This document shows, in pieces, positions 43,850 to 53,282 of a stretch of 64,000 nt of DNA. Origin of the DNA: Streptomyces seoulensis (lineage in GTDB: Bacteria > Actinomycetota > Actinomycetes > Streptomycetales > Streptomycetaceae); NCBI RefSeq assembly GCF_022846655.1, contig NZ_AP025667.1, positions 5,121,001-5,185,000 of the forward strand, given 5' to 3'. A program made the translations under genes and the position numbers. How positions within the stretch are numbered: the first letter of the stretch is position 1; every line of letters starts with the position of its first letter. The notes below the pieces were generated by a model. It was not told the origin of the DNA, searched no databases, and saw only the letters and a program-made list of their open reading frames with translations.

Positions 43850-44682
43850 CACTTCGGGCAGAAGTAGCTGGACCGGTTCATCCAGGGGCGCCGCAGCATG
43901 GGCGTACCGCAGCGGCGGCAGGGCAGTCCCTCGCGGCCGTAGGCGTCCAGCGAGCGGTCGAAGTAGCCGGACTCGCCGTTGACGTTGACGTAGAGGCTGT
44001 CGAAGCTGGTGCCGCCGACGTCGAGGGCCGCGTTCATCACGTCCCGTACGTGGCCGAGGAGTTCGGCGGTGACCGGGCGGGTGAAGGTGGCCGTGGGGCG
44101 CTCGTAGTGGACGCGGGAGCGCCACAGCGCCTCGTCCGCGTAGATGTTGCCGACCCCGCTGATCAGCGACTGGTCCAGCAGGGCGCGCTTGATGGTGGTC
44201 CGCTTGCGGCGCAGCGCCTGGTGGAAGACCTCGTCGTCGAAGACCGGGTCCAGGGGATCGCGGGCGATGTGCGCGATCACGTCGGGCAGGCCCTCGGGGG
44301 TGTTGTCGTGCAGCGACAGGCCGCCGAAGGTGCGCTGGTCCACGAAGCGCAGCTCGGTGCCGAGGTCGTCGGCGAACCGGACCCGGACCCGCAGATGCTT
44401 CTCGTCCGGCGCCGTGTGCGGCTGCACGAGCAGTTGGCCGCTCATGCCGAGGTGGGCCAGCACCGACTGCCCGGTGTCCGCGAGCGGCAGCCAGAGGTAC
44501 TTGCCGCGCCGGCTGGGCGTGCCGAACCGGTGCCCCTCCAGCCGGTGCGTGAAGTCGTCCGCTCCCGCCAGGTGCCGTCGCACGGCACGCGGATGCAGCA
44601 CCTCGGCCTCGGCGACCACGCGCCCGCCGACCCATCGCTCCAGCCCCCGCCGGACGACCTCGACCTCGGGCAACTCGGGCAT
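43822..44682 (-). CDS. mutM: Formamidopyrimidine-DNA glycosylase
   Basis: A 286-residue Fpg that excises 8-oxoguanine. The start at 44682 is fixed by biochemistry: it leaves Pro2 and Glu3 ([10 protein letters not shown]) as the catalytic N-terminus; AGGGGG precedes it. Further marks: the helix-two-turn-helix region ([20 protein letters not shown]) and a C-terminal zinc finger ([11 protein letters not shown]...CPKCQ). The rnc-mutM order is typical of actinobacteria. Confidence 0.95.
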   Translation of the reverse strand: MPELPEVEVVRRGLERWVGGRVVAEAEVLHPRAVRRHLAGADDFTHRLEGHRFGTPSRRGKYLWLPLADTGQSVLAHLGMSGQLLVQPHTAPDEKHLRVRVRFADDLGTELRFVDQRTFGGLSLHDNTPEGLPDVIAHIARDPLDPVFDDEVFHQALRRKRTTIKRALLDQSLISGVGNIYADEALWRSRVHYERPTATFTRPVTAELLGHVRDVMNAALDVGGTSFDSLYVNVNGESGYFDRSLDAYGREGLPCRRCGTPMLRRPWMNRSSYFCPKCQRAPRVSS

Positions 44683-44716
44683 CGTCAACCCCCTGTGGGA
44701 AAACCGTGTGGAAGAG

Positions 44717-44755
44717 CCGAGCGCCCGCCCCCGTCGGACGGGGGCGGGCGCTCGG
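44717..44755 (-). terminator. Terminator between rnc and mutM
   Basis: A 19-base perfectly complementary stem, 44717-44735 with 44737-44755, with essentially no loop, so the inner pairs must open. It follows the rnc stop (44768) on the minus strand. mutM, downstream of it, may have its own promoter or depend on read-through. Confidence 0.7.
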
Positions 44756-44767
44756 TCGATTGCTCGG

Positions 44768-45619
44768 TCAGGCGGTGGCGGACGACGGTGCGTCGTCCTT
44801 GACGGCCTCGGCCTCGACGGCCTCAGAGGTCGTCGTGGCGCGCGCGTCCGCGGCGGCCTTGATGGCCCGCCAGGCGGACTCGGCTGCCTGCTGCTCCGCC
44901 TCCTTCTTGCTGCGGCCGGTGCCGGTGCCGTACGAGACGCCCCCGACGCGGGCAGCAGCAGTGAAGGTCTTCTCGTGGTCAGGACCGGTCTCCGTGACCA
45001 GGTACTCGGGCACGCCGAGCCCCTCGATCGCGGTCAGCTCCTGGAGACTGGTCTTCCAGTCCAGGCCGGCTCCGAGGTTGGAGGACTTTTCGATCAGCGG
45101 GTCGAAGAGCCGGTGAACCAGCTCGGACGCCGCGTCGAGGCCCTGATCGAGATAGACCGCGCCGATCACCGCTTCCAGGGTGTCGGCGAGGATGGATGCC
45201 TTGTCCCGGCCGCCCGTGCCCTCTTCACCACGGCCGAGCCGGATGAAGGAACCCAGGTCGAGGCCACGGCCGACCTCCGCCAGCGCACGCGAGTTGACCA
45301 CCGCGGCCCGCAACTTGGCCAGTTGGCCTTCGGGCAGGTCGGGGTGGATGCGGTACAGCGTGTCCGTGACGACGAGACCGAGCACGGAGTCCCCGAGGAA
45401 CTCCAGCCGCTCGTTCGTCGGCAGGCCGCCGTTCTCGTACGCGTAGGAACGGTGGGTCAGCGCACGCACCAGAAGGGCGGACTCGACGTGATAGCCGAGC
45501 CGCCCTTCCAGAAGCGTGTGGGACGAGGCCATATTGTCCGCCGGTGCACTCGCACGTCGTCGAGAGCTGTTCACTCCGGCGTTCTCCGCCTTCTTGGCAG
45601 TGGACACAGTGCCTCTCAC
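44768..45619 (-). CDS. rnc: Ribonuclease III (AbsB)
   Basis: A 283-residue double-strand RNase with signature [16 protein letters not shown] and the acidic [13 protein letters not shown], then a C-terminal dsRBD and an Ala-rich tail. In S. coelicolor loss of this enzyme (absB) blocks antibiotic production. The start is uncertain: GTG at 45619 ([10 protein letters not shown]) fits homologues I recall; GTG at 45607, with AGAGG four bases before, is the alternative. It lies 8 bases after rpmF. Confidence 0.93.
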   Translation of the reverse strand: MRGTVSTAKKAENAGVNSSRRRASAPADNMASSHTLLEGRLGYHVESALLVRALTHRSYAYENGGLPTNERLEFLGDSVLGLVVTDTLYRIHPDLPEGQLAKLRAAVVNSRALAEVGRGLDLGSFIRLGRGEEGTGGRDKASILADTLEAVIGAVYLDQGLDAASELVHRLFDPLIEKSSNLGAGLDWKTSLQELTAIEGLGVPEYLVTETGPDHEKTFTAAARVGGVSYGTGTGRSKKEAEQQAAESAWRAIKAAADARATTTSEAVEAEAVKDDAPSSATA

Positions 45620-45627
45620 CAGCCCGC

Positions 45628-45801
45628 TCAGACTTCGAGGACCTGGCGCTTGTTGTAGGTGCCGCAAGACGGGCACGCGATGTGCTGCTGCTTGGGCTCG
45701 TGGCAGCGCTCGCACGCAACCAGGGTGGGGACCGCAGCCTTCCACTGCGACCGGCGGTGGCGCGTGTTGCTGCGCGACATCTTCCGCTTCGGAACAGCCA
45801 C
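45628..45801 (-). CDS. rpmF: 50S ribosomal protein L32
   Basis: A 57-residue L32 ([20 protein letters not shown]) with a four-cysteine zinc ribbon (CERC and CPSC), so it is the zinc-containing (C+) form. GTG start with GGAG eight bases before. Two bases after the yceD stop, the near-universal pairing. Confidence 0.96.
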   Translation of the reverse strand: MAVPKRKMSRSNTRHRRSQWKAAVPTLVACERCHEPKQQHIACPSCGTYNKRQVLEV

Positions 45802-45803
45802 GG

Positions 45804-46457
45804 CTACTTCTCCTGCTTCTCGTCGGCACGTGCGGATCGAGGCACGTCGCCGCTCATCTCGTCCTTCTCGCCGTCCGACATGGTGTCGGCGAGTCCCTGC
45901 AATGCCGCCCAACGGATGTCGGTGGCGTCGTGGTGGTGGTCCGGGTCGCCCGTGAGCCGCGCTCCGCATTCGGAGCACAGTCCCTGACAGTCGTCCTGGC
46001 ACACCGGCTGCATCGGCAGTGCGAGCACCACCGCATCCCGCAGCAGAGGTTCGAGGTCGATCAGACCGTCCTCGATGTACTGCCTGTCCTCGTCGTCCTC
46101 GGCGTCGTCGCCCGGTTCCGCGATAACGCGGCCACGGTCGTCGGCGTCAGGGTACGAGAACATTTCCTGGAAGTCCGCTTCGAGCTCCAGCCCGACCGGC
46201 TCCAGACACCTTACGCACTCCCCCTTGGCCTGTGCACGGGCGGTGCCTGTGACAAGCACCCCTTCCATGACCGACTCAAGACGGAGCTCCAGCTCGAGCG
46301 GGGCGCCTTCCGGCACTCCGACGACACCCTCGATACCGAGGTCCCGGGGGGCGTCGACCTCGCGGGTCAGGCGTTGCATCGCACCAGGCCGCCGGCCCAG
46401 CTCGTGCGTGTCGATCACGAGAGGGTTGCGGTGGTCGAGACGTGCGTTGGAAGCCAT
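45804..46457 (-). CDS. yceD: YceD/DUF177 family protein
   Basis: A 217-residue acidic DUF177 protein. CVRCLEP (about residue 81) and [13 protein letters not shown] (about 153-165) supply a cysteine pattern for a metal site. YceD-type proteins are needed for 23S rRNA accumulation in E. coli and plants. It precedes rpmF with a 2-base gap. Confidence 0.9.
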   Translation of the reverse strand: MASNARLDHRNPLVIDTHELGRRPGAMQRLTREVDAPRDLGIEGVVGVPEGAPLELELRLESVMEGVLVTGTARAQAKGECVRCLEPVGLELEADFQEMFSYPDADDRGRVIAEPGDDAEDDEDRQYIEDGLIDLEPLLRDAVVLALPMQPVCQDDCQGLCSECGARLTGDPDHHHDATDIRWAALQGLADTMSDGEKDEMSGDVPRSARADEKQEK

Positions 46458-46593
46458 TCCCTGCTTTCGGTCTTCGAGCTAGGAGGGACGCGGCCCGACG
46501 GTGTTCCGGGCAGCGCTGATCGCGGGGATACACGCGACCGAACAGCCAGGATACTGGACCTTTCGCTCAGGGCCCAATCGGGTCCCCGGGCGG

Positions 46594-47715
46594 CTACAGC
46601 CCCCGGCCCTGCTCGTAGGCGCGGAGCTGCTCCGCGCTGATCATGCTGGTGTCGAAGAGGCTGGCCTCGTCCAGAGCGTAGTCCTGCTGGGGCTGCCCCT
46701 GCTGCTGGACCTGCTGCTGGTTCGGGTCGTAGCCGGGCTGCTGGGCGTCGTAGCCGTGGAAGGCTCCCTCGGCCTGCGGGGCGTAGCCGTTGGGGGCGGC
46801 GTACGGGTCCTGCTGGTAGCCGTACGCCTCCTGCGGGGCGTAGCCGGGCTGCTGGGGGTAGGCCGCCGGGTAGGCGTCGGGCTGCTGGTAGCCGTACGCC
46901 TCCTGCGGCTCGTACACCGGTTCCTGGGACGGCACCGGCGGCACCGGGGGCGCCGGTGTGCGCGGCGCCGGGGCGGGCGGGGTGTCGGAGAGCGCGGCGA
47001 GGTCGGCCAGGTAGTCGGCGTCGCTGGAGTGCTGGAACGTCGTGGTGTCGTCGGCGAGGGCCCCGAGGTCGTCGGTGGCGATCCGGCCGTGCAGCTTCTG
47101 CCGGCCGCGGTGGACGGCCTCCAGGGTCTTGGCGAGCACCGCCTCGAAGGCGCCGAGCTTGACGTCGACGTAGGCGTCCGCGTCGTGGCGCAGGGTCTCC
47201 GGGTCCTGGCTGCGCTCGGGGGCGTCCTCGTCCGCGTAGCCGTGCTCGTCGAGGCCGGGACCGGTGCCGAGCAGCTTCTCCCGGCCGCGGCCGACCGAGC
47301 CGAGGGTCTTGGTGAGGACGACCTCGAAGTTGGCGAGCTTGGAGTCGACGTAGTCGTCGGCCTCGGCGCGGACCTGCTCGGCCTCGGCGCGGGCCTCGGT
47401 GAGGATGCGGTCGGCCTCGGCCTGCGAGTGGCGGGCGACCTCGGTGCCGGCGATCAGGCTGCCGCGCTCGGCGCGCGCGGTCTCGATGATCCGCTCGGCC
47501 TCCTGGCGGGCCTGCTCGACCATCTGCTCGCGGCCCCCGATCAGCTCCTGCGCCTGCTCGAGGGAGCCGGGCAGGGCCTGGCGGACCTCTTCGAGCAGCG
47601 CGAGCAGTTCGGCCCGGTTGACCACGCAGGAGGCCGACATGGGCATGGACCGGGCGCCGGAGACCGCGGAGACGATCTCGTCGAGCTTGTTCTGGACGTC
47701 CACCTGACTCGCCAC
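46594..47715 (-). CDS. DivIVA-like coiled-coil protein with Tyr/Gln repeats
   Basis: A 373-residue cytoplasmic coiled-coil protein. The helical part (about 35-120) has ATP-synthase-b/DivIVA-like heptads (EQARQEAERIIETARAE). A 32-residue unit at 119-150 recurs at 179-210 with about 21 identities (YVDxKLxxFExVLxKTL). The C-terminal third is low complexity, with repeats of PQEAYGYQQ and PGY. GTG start at 47715; a GTG four codons on is equally possible. In Streptomyces such proteins may join the polar-growth assembly; that role is inferred. Confidence 0.75.
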   Translation of the reverse strand: MASQVDVQNKLDEIVSAVSGARSMPMSASCVVNRAELLALLEEVRQALPGSLEQAQELIGGREQMVEQARQEAERIIETARAERGSLIAGTEVARHSQAEADRILTEARAEAEQVRAEADDYVDSKLANFEVVLTKTLGSVGRGREKLLGTGPGLDEHGYADEDAPERSQDPETLRHDADAYVDVKLGAFEAVLAKTLEAVHRGRQKLHGRIATDDLGALADDTTTFQHSSDADYLADLAALSDTPPAPAPRTPAPPVPPVPSQEPVYEPQEAYGYQQPDAYPAAYPQQPGYAPQEAYGYQQDPYAAPNGYAPQAEGAFHGYDAQQPGYDPNQQQVQQQGQPQQDYALDEASLFDTSMISAEQLRAYEQGRGL

Positions 47716-47773
47716 TCTCTAAAGCTGTGTTGGAGACGGACGGGACGACTGTACGGCCATGGGGCGGCCGCCC

Positions 47774-47811
47774 GACACCGGGTGACGTGTTGTCACCTCG
47801 CCGTCGGTGTC
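47774..47811 (-). terminator. Nested hairpin at the coaD 3' end
   Basis: GACACCG at 47774-47780 pairs with CGGTGTC at 47805-47811, enclosing a second stem GGTGAC/GTCACC (47781-47797). It overlaps the coaD stop codon by two bases and lies before the next minus-strand gene. Confidence 0.4.
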
Positions 47812-48289
47812 AGTCCTTCCGGAGCCGGCCGGCGAGGGCGGTGAGCACCTGCGGCGGCACCAGGTGGGAGACGTCGCCGCCCCAGGCCGCGACTTCCTTG
47901 ACCAGGGAGGAGGAGAGGAAGCTGTAGGTGGGGTTGGTCGGCACGAACAGCGTCTCGACCCCGGTGAGGCCGTTGTTCATCTGGGCCATCTGGAGTTCGT
48001 AGTCGAAGTCGCTCACCGCGCGCAGGCCCTTGACGATGGCGGGGATCTCGCGCTGCTTGCAGAAGTCGACGAGGAGGCCGTGATGGGCCTCGACGCGGAC
48101 GTTGGCGTACTCGGCGGTGACCTCGCGGATCAGGCCGATCCGCTCGTCGACGTCGAACAGCCCCTTCTTGGAGGTGTTGATCATCACCGCGACGTACACC
48201 TCGTCGTACAGACGGGAGGCGCGGGCGATGATGTCGAGATGTCCGTTGGTGATCGGGTCGAACGATCCGGGACAGACGGCGCGGCGCAC
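47810..48289 (-). CDS. coaD: Phosphopantetheine adenylyltransferase
   Basis: A 159-residue CoaD making dephospho-CoA. The nucleotidyltransferase motif is [15 protein letters not shown], with [17 protein letters not shown] at the end. The GTG at 48289 with GAGGGA seven bases upstream gives exactly the S. coelicolor length and start ([11 protein letters not shown]). The ATG ten codons upstream was rejected. It follows rsmD by 26 bases. Confidence 0.96.
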   Translation of the reverse strand: MRRAVCPGSFDPITNGHLDIIARASRLYDEVYVAVMINTSKKGLFDVDERIGLIREVTAEYANVRVEAHHGLLVDFCKQREIPAIVKGLRAVSDFDYELQMAQMNNGLTGVETLFVPTNPTYSFLSSSLVKEVAAWGGDVSHLVPPQVLTALAGRLRKD

Positions 48290-48315
48290 GGGAGATCCCT
48301 CGCTCTCGGGTCCGG

Positions 48316-48903
48316 TCATCGTGCGTCTTCGCACGTTGAGGCGGCGCGACCGTACCAAAACGTTCCCTCGCCGTAACGACGGGACCGGAGCGGCTCGAAA
48401 CCCTCGGGCCACCGGAATTCGCCGCCTCTGGTGCTTCGCTCCACGGTGACCAGGGCTTCGCCGGTCAGCCAGCCCCCGGTGCGGAGTGTGAGGAGGATCT
48501 CGCGGAGATCGTCGTCGGAGACGGCGTACGGGGGGTCGAGGAAGACGAGTCCGTAGGGCTCGGCGGGGGGTGCGGTACGGATGACTTGTTCCGCTTTGCC
48601 CGCCCTGACCTCGGCGCCGGGCAGGCCGAGGCTGCGGACGTTGTCGCGGACGGTGCGCGCGGCGCGGGCGTCGGCCTCCACGAGGAGGGCGTGGGCCGCT
48701 CCCCGGGACAGGGCCTCCAGGCCGACCGCGCCCGAACCGGCGTACAGGTCGAGGACGCGTTCGCCGTCCAGGGGGGTGCCGAGGAGGGACTGCCAGGTGG
48801 AGAAGAGGGCTTCGCGTGCGCGGTCCGAGGTTGGCCGGGTTCCTGTGCCGGGCGGTACCGAGAGGCGCCGTCCGCCTGCCGTACCGGCGATCACGCGGGT
48901 CAT
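48316..48903 (-). CDS. rsmD: 16S rRNA (guanine-966-N2)-methyltransferase
   Basis: A 195-residue RsmD. The SAM motif is [16 protein letters not shown], and the catalytic motif IV is FLDPPYAV. The N-terminus ([13 protein letters not shown]) is standard. It forms a pair with coaD, with recG upstream on the same strand. Confidence 0.94.
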   Translation of the reverse strand: MTRVIAGTAGGRRLSVPPGTGTRPTSDRAREALFSTWQSLLGTPLDGERVLDLYAGSGAVGLEALSRGAAHALLVEADARAARTVRDNVRSLGLPGAEVRAGKAEQVIRTAPPAEPYGLVFLDPPYAVSDDDLREILLTLRTGGWLTGEALVTVERSTRGGEFRWPEGFEPLRSRRYGEGTFWYGRAASTCEDAR

Positions 48904-48990
48904 GTGAGGGTCCTTCTTCTACGGGTGCGTCTGTTTATTTTCGCAGGTGGGGGCGTTGCTTCGGTGCGTTGGCGGGTGCGGGTCCGTCGC

Positions 48991-49025
48991 GGCTGGTCGC
49001 GCGGTTCCCCGCGCCCCTCGAAGGA
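48991..49025 (+). repeat. Streptomyces dispersed repeat/terminator-like element
   Basis: GGCTGGTCGCGCGGTTCCCC followed by GCGCCCC is a sequence I have seen repeatedly at gene ends in Streptomyces genomes. The hairpin is GCGCGG (48999-49004) with CCGCGC (49009-49014). It lies between the recG stop and rsmD and may end the recG transcript. Confidence 0.5.
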
Positions 49026-49033
49026 CAGGCACT

Positions 49034-51235
49034 TCAGCCCTTTTCCAGGTACTGCTCCCTCTCCTCGTCCAGGAGGGCTTCCAGGGCTGTGCGCAGGCCC
49101 GGTAGCCGGGCCAGTTCCGGGTCCGCCGCCACCACGGCTGCCGCTTCCTCCCTCGCCTCGGCGATGATCTCCTCGTCCTCGATGACCTCCAGGACGCGCA
49201 GACTGGTGCGGGCGCCGGACTGGGCCTGGCCGAGGACGTCGCCCTCGCGGCGCTGTTCGAGGTCGATGCGGGAGAGCTCGAAACCGTCGAGGGTGGAGGC
49301 GACCGCGTTCAGCCGCTGGCGGGCGGGGCTGGCCTCGGGCATCTCGCTGACCAGCAGGCACAGGCCGGGGGCCGAGCCCCGGCCGACGCGGCCGCGCAAC
49401 TGGTGGAGCTGGGAGACGCCGAAGCGGTCGGCGTCCATGATGACCATCGCGGTGGCGTTGGGGACGTTCACGCCGACCTCGATGACGGTGGTGGCGACCA
49501 GGACGTCCGTCTCGCCCGCGGCGAAGCGGCGCATCACGGCGTCCTTGTCGTCGGGGTGCATCCTGCCGTGCAGCACCTCCACCTTCAGGCCCTGCAGCGG
49601 GCCCCGGCTCAACTGGTCGGCGATGTCGAGGACGGCGAGCGGGGGGCGTTTGTCGCCCTCGGCGGCCTTCTTCTCGGCGGCGCTCTCGTCCTCGTCGCCG
49701 ATGCGGGGGCAGACGACGTACGCCTGGTGGCCGCCCTCCACCTCCTCACGGACGCGCTCCCACGCGCGGGCGAGGAAGTGCGGCTTGTCGGCGGCCGGGA
49801 CGACATGGGTGGCGATCGGGGAACGGCCGGCCGGGAGCTGGTCCAGGACCGAGGTCTCCAGGTCGCCGAAGACCGTCATCGCGACCGTGCGCGGGATCGG
49901 GGTGGCCGTCATGACGAGCAGGTGCGGGGGCTGCTTGCCCTTGCCGCGCAGGGCGTCGCGCTGCTCGACGCCGAACCGGTGCTGTTCGTCCACGACGACC
50001 AGGCCGAGGTCGTGGAACTGGACCTTGTCCTCGATGAGCGCGTGGGTGCCGATGACGATGCCCGCCTCGCCGGTGACGATGTCCAGCAGGGCCTGCCGGC
50101 GGGCGGCGGCCCCCATCGACCCGGTCAGCACCACCACCTTGGTCCCGTGCTCGGAGCCCCCGAGCATGCCGCCCTCGGCCAGCGCCCCCATCATCTCGGT
50201 GACCGACCGGTGATGCTGCTGGGCCAGCACCTCGGTGGGCGCGAGCATCGCCGCCTGTCCCCCGGCGTCGACGACGGCGAGCATGGCGCGCAGGGCGACC
50301 ATCGTCTTTCCGCTGCCCACCTCCCCCTGGAGCAGCCGGTGCATCGGGTGGGAGGTGGCGAGGTCGGTGAAGATCTCCTGGGAGACGCGCTGCTGGCCGT
50401 CGGTGAGGGTGAAGGGGAGGCGGGCGTCGAAGGCGGTCAGGAGGCCGTCGTCCAGGGGGCGGCGGGGGACGGCGGGGAGCTGGGTGTCGGCGTAGCGGCG
50501 GCGGGCGAGGGCGACTTGGAGGACGAACGCCTCGTCCCACTTCAGGCGGGCGCGGGCGTCGGCGATGTCGGCCTTGGTGGCGGGGCGGTGGATCTTGACC
50601 AGGGCCTCGGGCAGCTCGACCAGGCCGCGCCCCTCGCGCAGCGACTCGGGGAGCGGGTCGACGGCTTCCTGGACGCTGGGCAGTACGGTCTGCACCGCCT
50701 TGCCGATCTTCCAGGACTCCAGCTTGGCGGTGGCGGGGTAGATCGGGATGAGGGAGCCGGCCCAGCTCTCCGCCGCCTCGTCGCCGTCCTCGGCGTCCTT
50801 GTCCAGCAATTCGTACGCGGGGTGGGCGAGTTGCATGCGGCGGTTGAAGACGGAGACCTTGCCGGAGAACATCGCGCGGGTGCCGGGCAGCAGTTCCTTG
50901 TGCGGCTTGTGCACGCCGTTGCCGAAGAAGACCAGTTGGAGCCGGCCGCTGCCGTCGGTGATGGTGACCTCGAGCCGCTGGCCCTTGCCGCGCGGGGCGC
51001 GGGCGGAGGCGAAGGTGTGCAGCCGGGCGTCGGCGACCTGGGCGACCACGGTGACGTGCTCGTCCATGGGGAGGTCGGCGAGGTGGGTGAGCTGGCCGCG
51101 CTCCTCGTATCTGCGGGGGTAGTGGTGCAGGAGGTCGCCGACGGTGTGCAGGCCGAGGTTCTCGGCCATCACCTTCGCGGTGGCGGGACCGAGCACCTTC
51201 TTCAGGGGTTCTCGCAGTGCGGGCACGAGATCCAT
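49034..51235 (-). CDS. recG: ATP-dependent DNA helicase RecG
   Basis: A 733-residue superfamily-2 helicase that reverses stalled forks. N-terminal wedge/OB region, then Walker A LLQGEVGSGKTMVALRAML, DEQHRFGVEQRD (Walker B, DEQH), TATPIPRT (motif III), and VGRGSAPGLCLLV in the helicase C domain. The ATG at 51235 (MDLVPALREPL) was chosen over an upstream frame that lacks conservation. Confidence 0.95.
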   Translation of the reverse strand: MDLVPALREPLKKVLGPATAKVMAENLGLHTVGDLLHHYPRRYEERGQLTHLADLPMDEHVTVVAQVADARLHTFASARAPRGKGQRLEVTITDGSGRLQLVFFGNGVHKPHKELLPGTRAMFSGKVSVFNRRMQLAHPAYELLDKDAEDGDEAAESWAGSLIPIYPATAKLESWKIGKAVQTVLPSVQEAVDPLPESLREGRGLVELPEALVKIHRPATKADIADARARLKWDEAFVLQVALARRRYADTQLPAVPRRPLDDGLLTAFDARLPFTLTDGQQRVSQEIFTDLATSHPMHRLLQGEVGSGKTMVALRAMLAVVDAGGQAAMLAPTEVLAQQHHRSVTEMMGALAEGGMLGGSEHGTKVVVLTGSMGAAARRQALLDIVTGEAGIVIGTHALIEDKVQFHDLGLVVVDEQHRFGVEQRDALRGKGKQPPHLLVMTATPIPRTVAMTVFGDLETSVLDQLPAGRSPIATHVVPAADKPHFLARAWERVREEVEGGHQAYVVCPRIGDEDESAAEKKAAEGDKRPPLAVLDIADQLSRGPLQGLKVEVLHGRMHPDDKDAVMRRFAAGETDVLVATTVIEVGVNVPNATAMVIMDADRFGVSQLHQLRGRVGRGSAPGLCLLVSEMPEASPARQRLNAVASTLDGFELSRIDLEQRREGDVLGQAQSGARTSLRVLEVIEDEEIIAEAREEAAAVVAADPELARLPGLRTALEALLDEEREQYLEKG

Positions 51236-51434
51236 TGCACACCACGGCACCGACATCGCCGTACAGGTGACCCCGCGCACGGCGCGGGCGGTCGCGTACA
51301 CATCGCGGGATTCCCTGGTCAGCTCGGGCCTTCGGGCCTAGGATGGCCCGCTCCGGCCATCCCCCGCGGTCACCGCCCCCACGGCACCGGAACCGCCCGA
51401 CCCCGCGCCGCCCGAAGCTCCCCCCGCCGGCGCC

Positions 51435-53282
51435 GTGACGATGGACTCCCAGACCTCCCAGTCATCCCCGGCTTCTCAGCCGTCCCCGCCGCCCCACACC
51501 TTCCAGGTCGACCTGCGTGGTCTGGTGGACCTGCTCTCCCAGCACCTGTACTCCAGCCCCAAGGTCTATCTGCGCGAGCTGCTGCAGAACGCCGTGGACG
51601 CCGTCACCGCCCGGCGCGCCGAGGAGCCCGGCGCCCCGGCGCGGGTGCGGCTGTACCCGGACGGGCGGGGCGGGCTGCGGGTGGAGGACAGCGGCATCGG
51701 GCTCACCGAGTCGGACGTGCACACCCTGCTGGCGACCATCGGCCGCAGCTCCAAGCGGGCGGAGGGCCTGGAAGAGACCCGCTCGGGGTTCCTCGGCCGG
51801 TTCGGCATCGGCCTGCTGGCCTGCTTCGTGGTCGCCGAGCGCATCCGGGTGGTCAGCCGCAGCGCCCGTACGCCCGATGCGCCGCCGGTGGAGTGGACGG
51901 CGGCCGACGACGGTTCGTACACCGTGCGCACCCTGCCGGACGCGGCGCGGCCGGAGCCGGGGACCACCGTGCATCTGGTGGCGCGGGCGGGCGCCGGCGA
52001 GTGGCTGTCGCCGGCGCGGGTGCGCACCCTGGCGCGGGACTTCGGCGCGCTGCTGCCGTACGACGTGCGGGTGGACGACGAGCCGGTCACGGATCTCCCG
52101 GCGCCCTGGGACCGCCCCTGGCCCAGCCCGGCGGAGCGGCGGGCGGCGCTGGAGGCGCACTGCCGGGAGCTGTTCGGGTTCACCCCGCTGGACTCGATCA
52201 CGCTGGACGTGCCGCTGGCCGGGGTGCGCGGGGTGGCGTACGTGCTGCCCTCGGCGGTGAGCCCGGCGCAGCGGGCCACGCACCGGGTGCATCTGAAGGG
52301 CATGCTGCTCACCGAGCGGGCCGAACAGCTCCTGCCGGACTGGGCGTTCTTCGTGCGCTGTGTGCTCGACACGGACACCCTGCGGCCCACGGCGTCGCGT
52401 GAGGCGCTGTACGAGGACGAGACGCTGGCCGCCGTGCGCGAGGCGCTGGGTGAGCGGGTGCGGGACTGGCTGACGGGGCTCGCGGCCGGTGATCCGGAGC
52501 GGCTGGCGGCGTTCCTGGACGTGCACCACCTGGGCGTGCGGGCGCTGGCCCGGCACGACCGCGAGATGCTGCGGGTCATGCTGCCCTGGCTGCCGTTCGA
52601 GACCGGTGACGGGCAGTTGTCGCTGGAGGAGTTCGCGCGGCGGCACCCGGTGGTGCACTTCACCCGGAGCGTCGAGGAGTTCCGGCAGGTCGCGCCGATC
52701 GCCGCCGCGCAGGGCGTCGGGGTGGTCAACGGGGGTTACACCTACGACACCGAGCTGGTGGAGGCGCTGCCGTCGGTGCGGCCGGGCACGGTGGTCGCGG
52801 AGCTGGACGCGGACACGGTGACCGCGCATCTGGACGCGGTGGCCCCGGCGGAGGAACTGGCGCTGTCGGCCTTCCTGGCGGCCGCGCGCGACAGGCTCGA
52901 CGCGCTGGGCTGCGACGTGGTGCTGCGGGCGTTCCATCCGGTGTCGGTGCCCGCGCTGCTGCTGGACGACCGGTCGGCGCGGCACGAGCAGGCGCGGGCG
53001 GACGCCGAGGAGCGGGCGGACGAGCTGTGGGCGGGCATCCTGGGCTCGCTGCGCGGCACCGCCCCGCGGGCCCGGCTGGTGCTGAACCATCTCAGTCCGC
53101 TGGTGCGGCGCGTCGGTGCACTGACCGACCCGGCGCTGACCGGCACGGCGGCCGAGGCACTGTACGGGCAGGCGCTGCTGCTGGCCCGGCGCTCGCTGCG
53201 CCCGGCCGATTCGGCGTTGGTGAACAGGGCGTTCGCCGCTCTGCTGGAGTGGGCGACGCTCGGGGAGGGCGAGGGGCGATGA
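51435..53282 (+). CDS. Hsp90-family ATPase (divergent HtpG-like)
   Basis: A 615-residue GHKL/Hsp90 protein. N domain: Glu48 and Asn52 in YLRELLQNAVDA, Asp85 in EDSGIGLTESD, GRFGIGLLACFVVAERI (the lid/G2 region) and GTTVHLV. Middle domain: HLKGMLLTERAEQLLPDWAFF and the catalytic-type Arg322 in TASREALYED. So ATP hydrolysis looks possible. The C-terminal part is shorter and unlike HtpG, with no MEEVD. The start is uncertain: GTG at 51435 or ATG at 51441, neither with a good ribosome-binding sequence. It overlaps the TPR-like gene (ATGA), so the pair is coupled. Confidence 0.85.
   Translation: MTMDSQTSQSSPASQPSPPPHTFQVDLRGLVDLLSQHLYSSPKVYLRELLQNAVDAVTARRAEEPGAPARVRLYPDGRGGLRVEDSGIGLTESDVHTLLATIGRSSKRAEGLEETRSGFLGRFGIGLLACFVVAERIRVVSRSARTPDAPPVEWTAADDGSYTVRTLPDAARPEPGTTVHLVARAGAGEWLSPARVRTLARDFGALLPYDVRVDDEPVTDLPAPWDRPWPSPAERRAALEAHCRELFGFTPLDSITLDVPLAGVRGVAYVLPSAVSPAQRATHRVHLKGMLLTERAEQLLPDWAFFVRCVLDTDTLRPTASREALYEDETLAAVREALGERVRDWLTGLAAGDPERLAAFLDVHHLGVRALARHDREMLRVMLPWLPFETGDGQLSLEEFARRHPVVHFTRSVEEFRQVAPIAAAQGVGVVNGGYTYDTELVEALPSVRPGTVVAELDADTVTAHLDAVAPAEELALSAFLAAARDRLDALGCDVVLRAFHPVSVPALLLDDRSARHEQARADAEERADELWAGILGSLRGTAPRARLVLNHLSPLVRRVGALTDPALTGTAAEALYGQALLLARRSLRPADSALVNRAFAALLEWATLGEGEGR

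Noticed and set aside
51338-51346. TAGGAT before an ATG upstream of the Hsp90 gene as a leaderless start
   Set aside because: The ATG at 51343 is in a different frame from the Hsp90 gene and no good -35 is seen.
49403-52402. 999-residue plus-strand frame over recG and the Hsp90 gene
   Set aside because: Mixed antisense and out-of-frame sequence with no domain.
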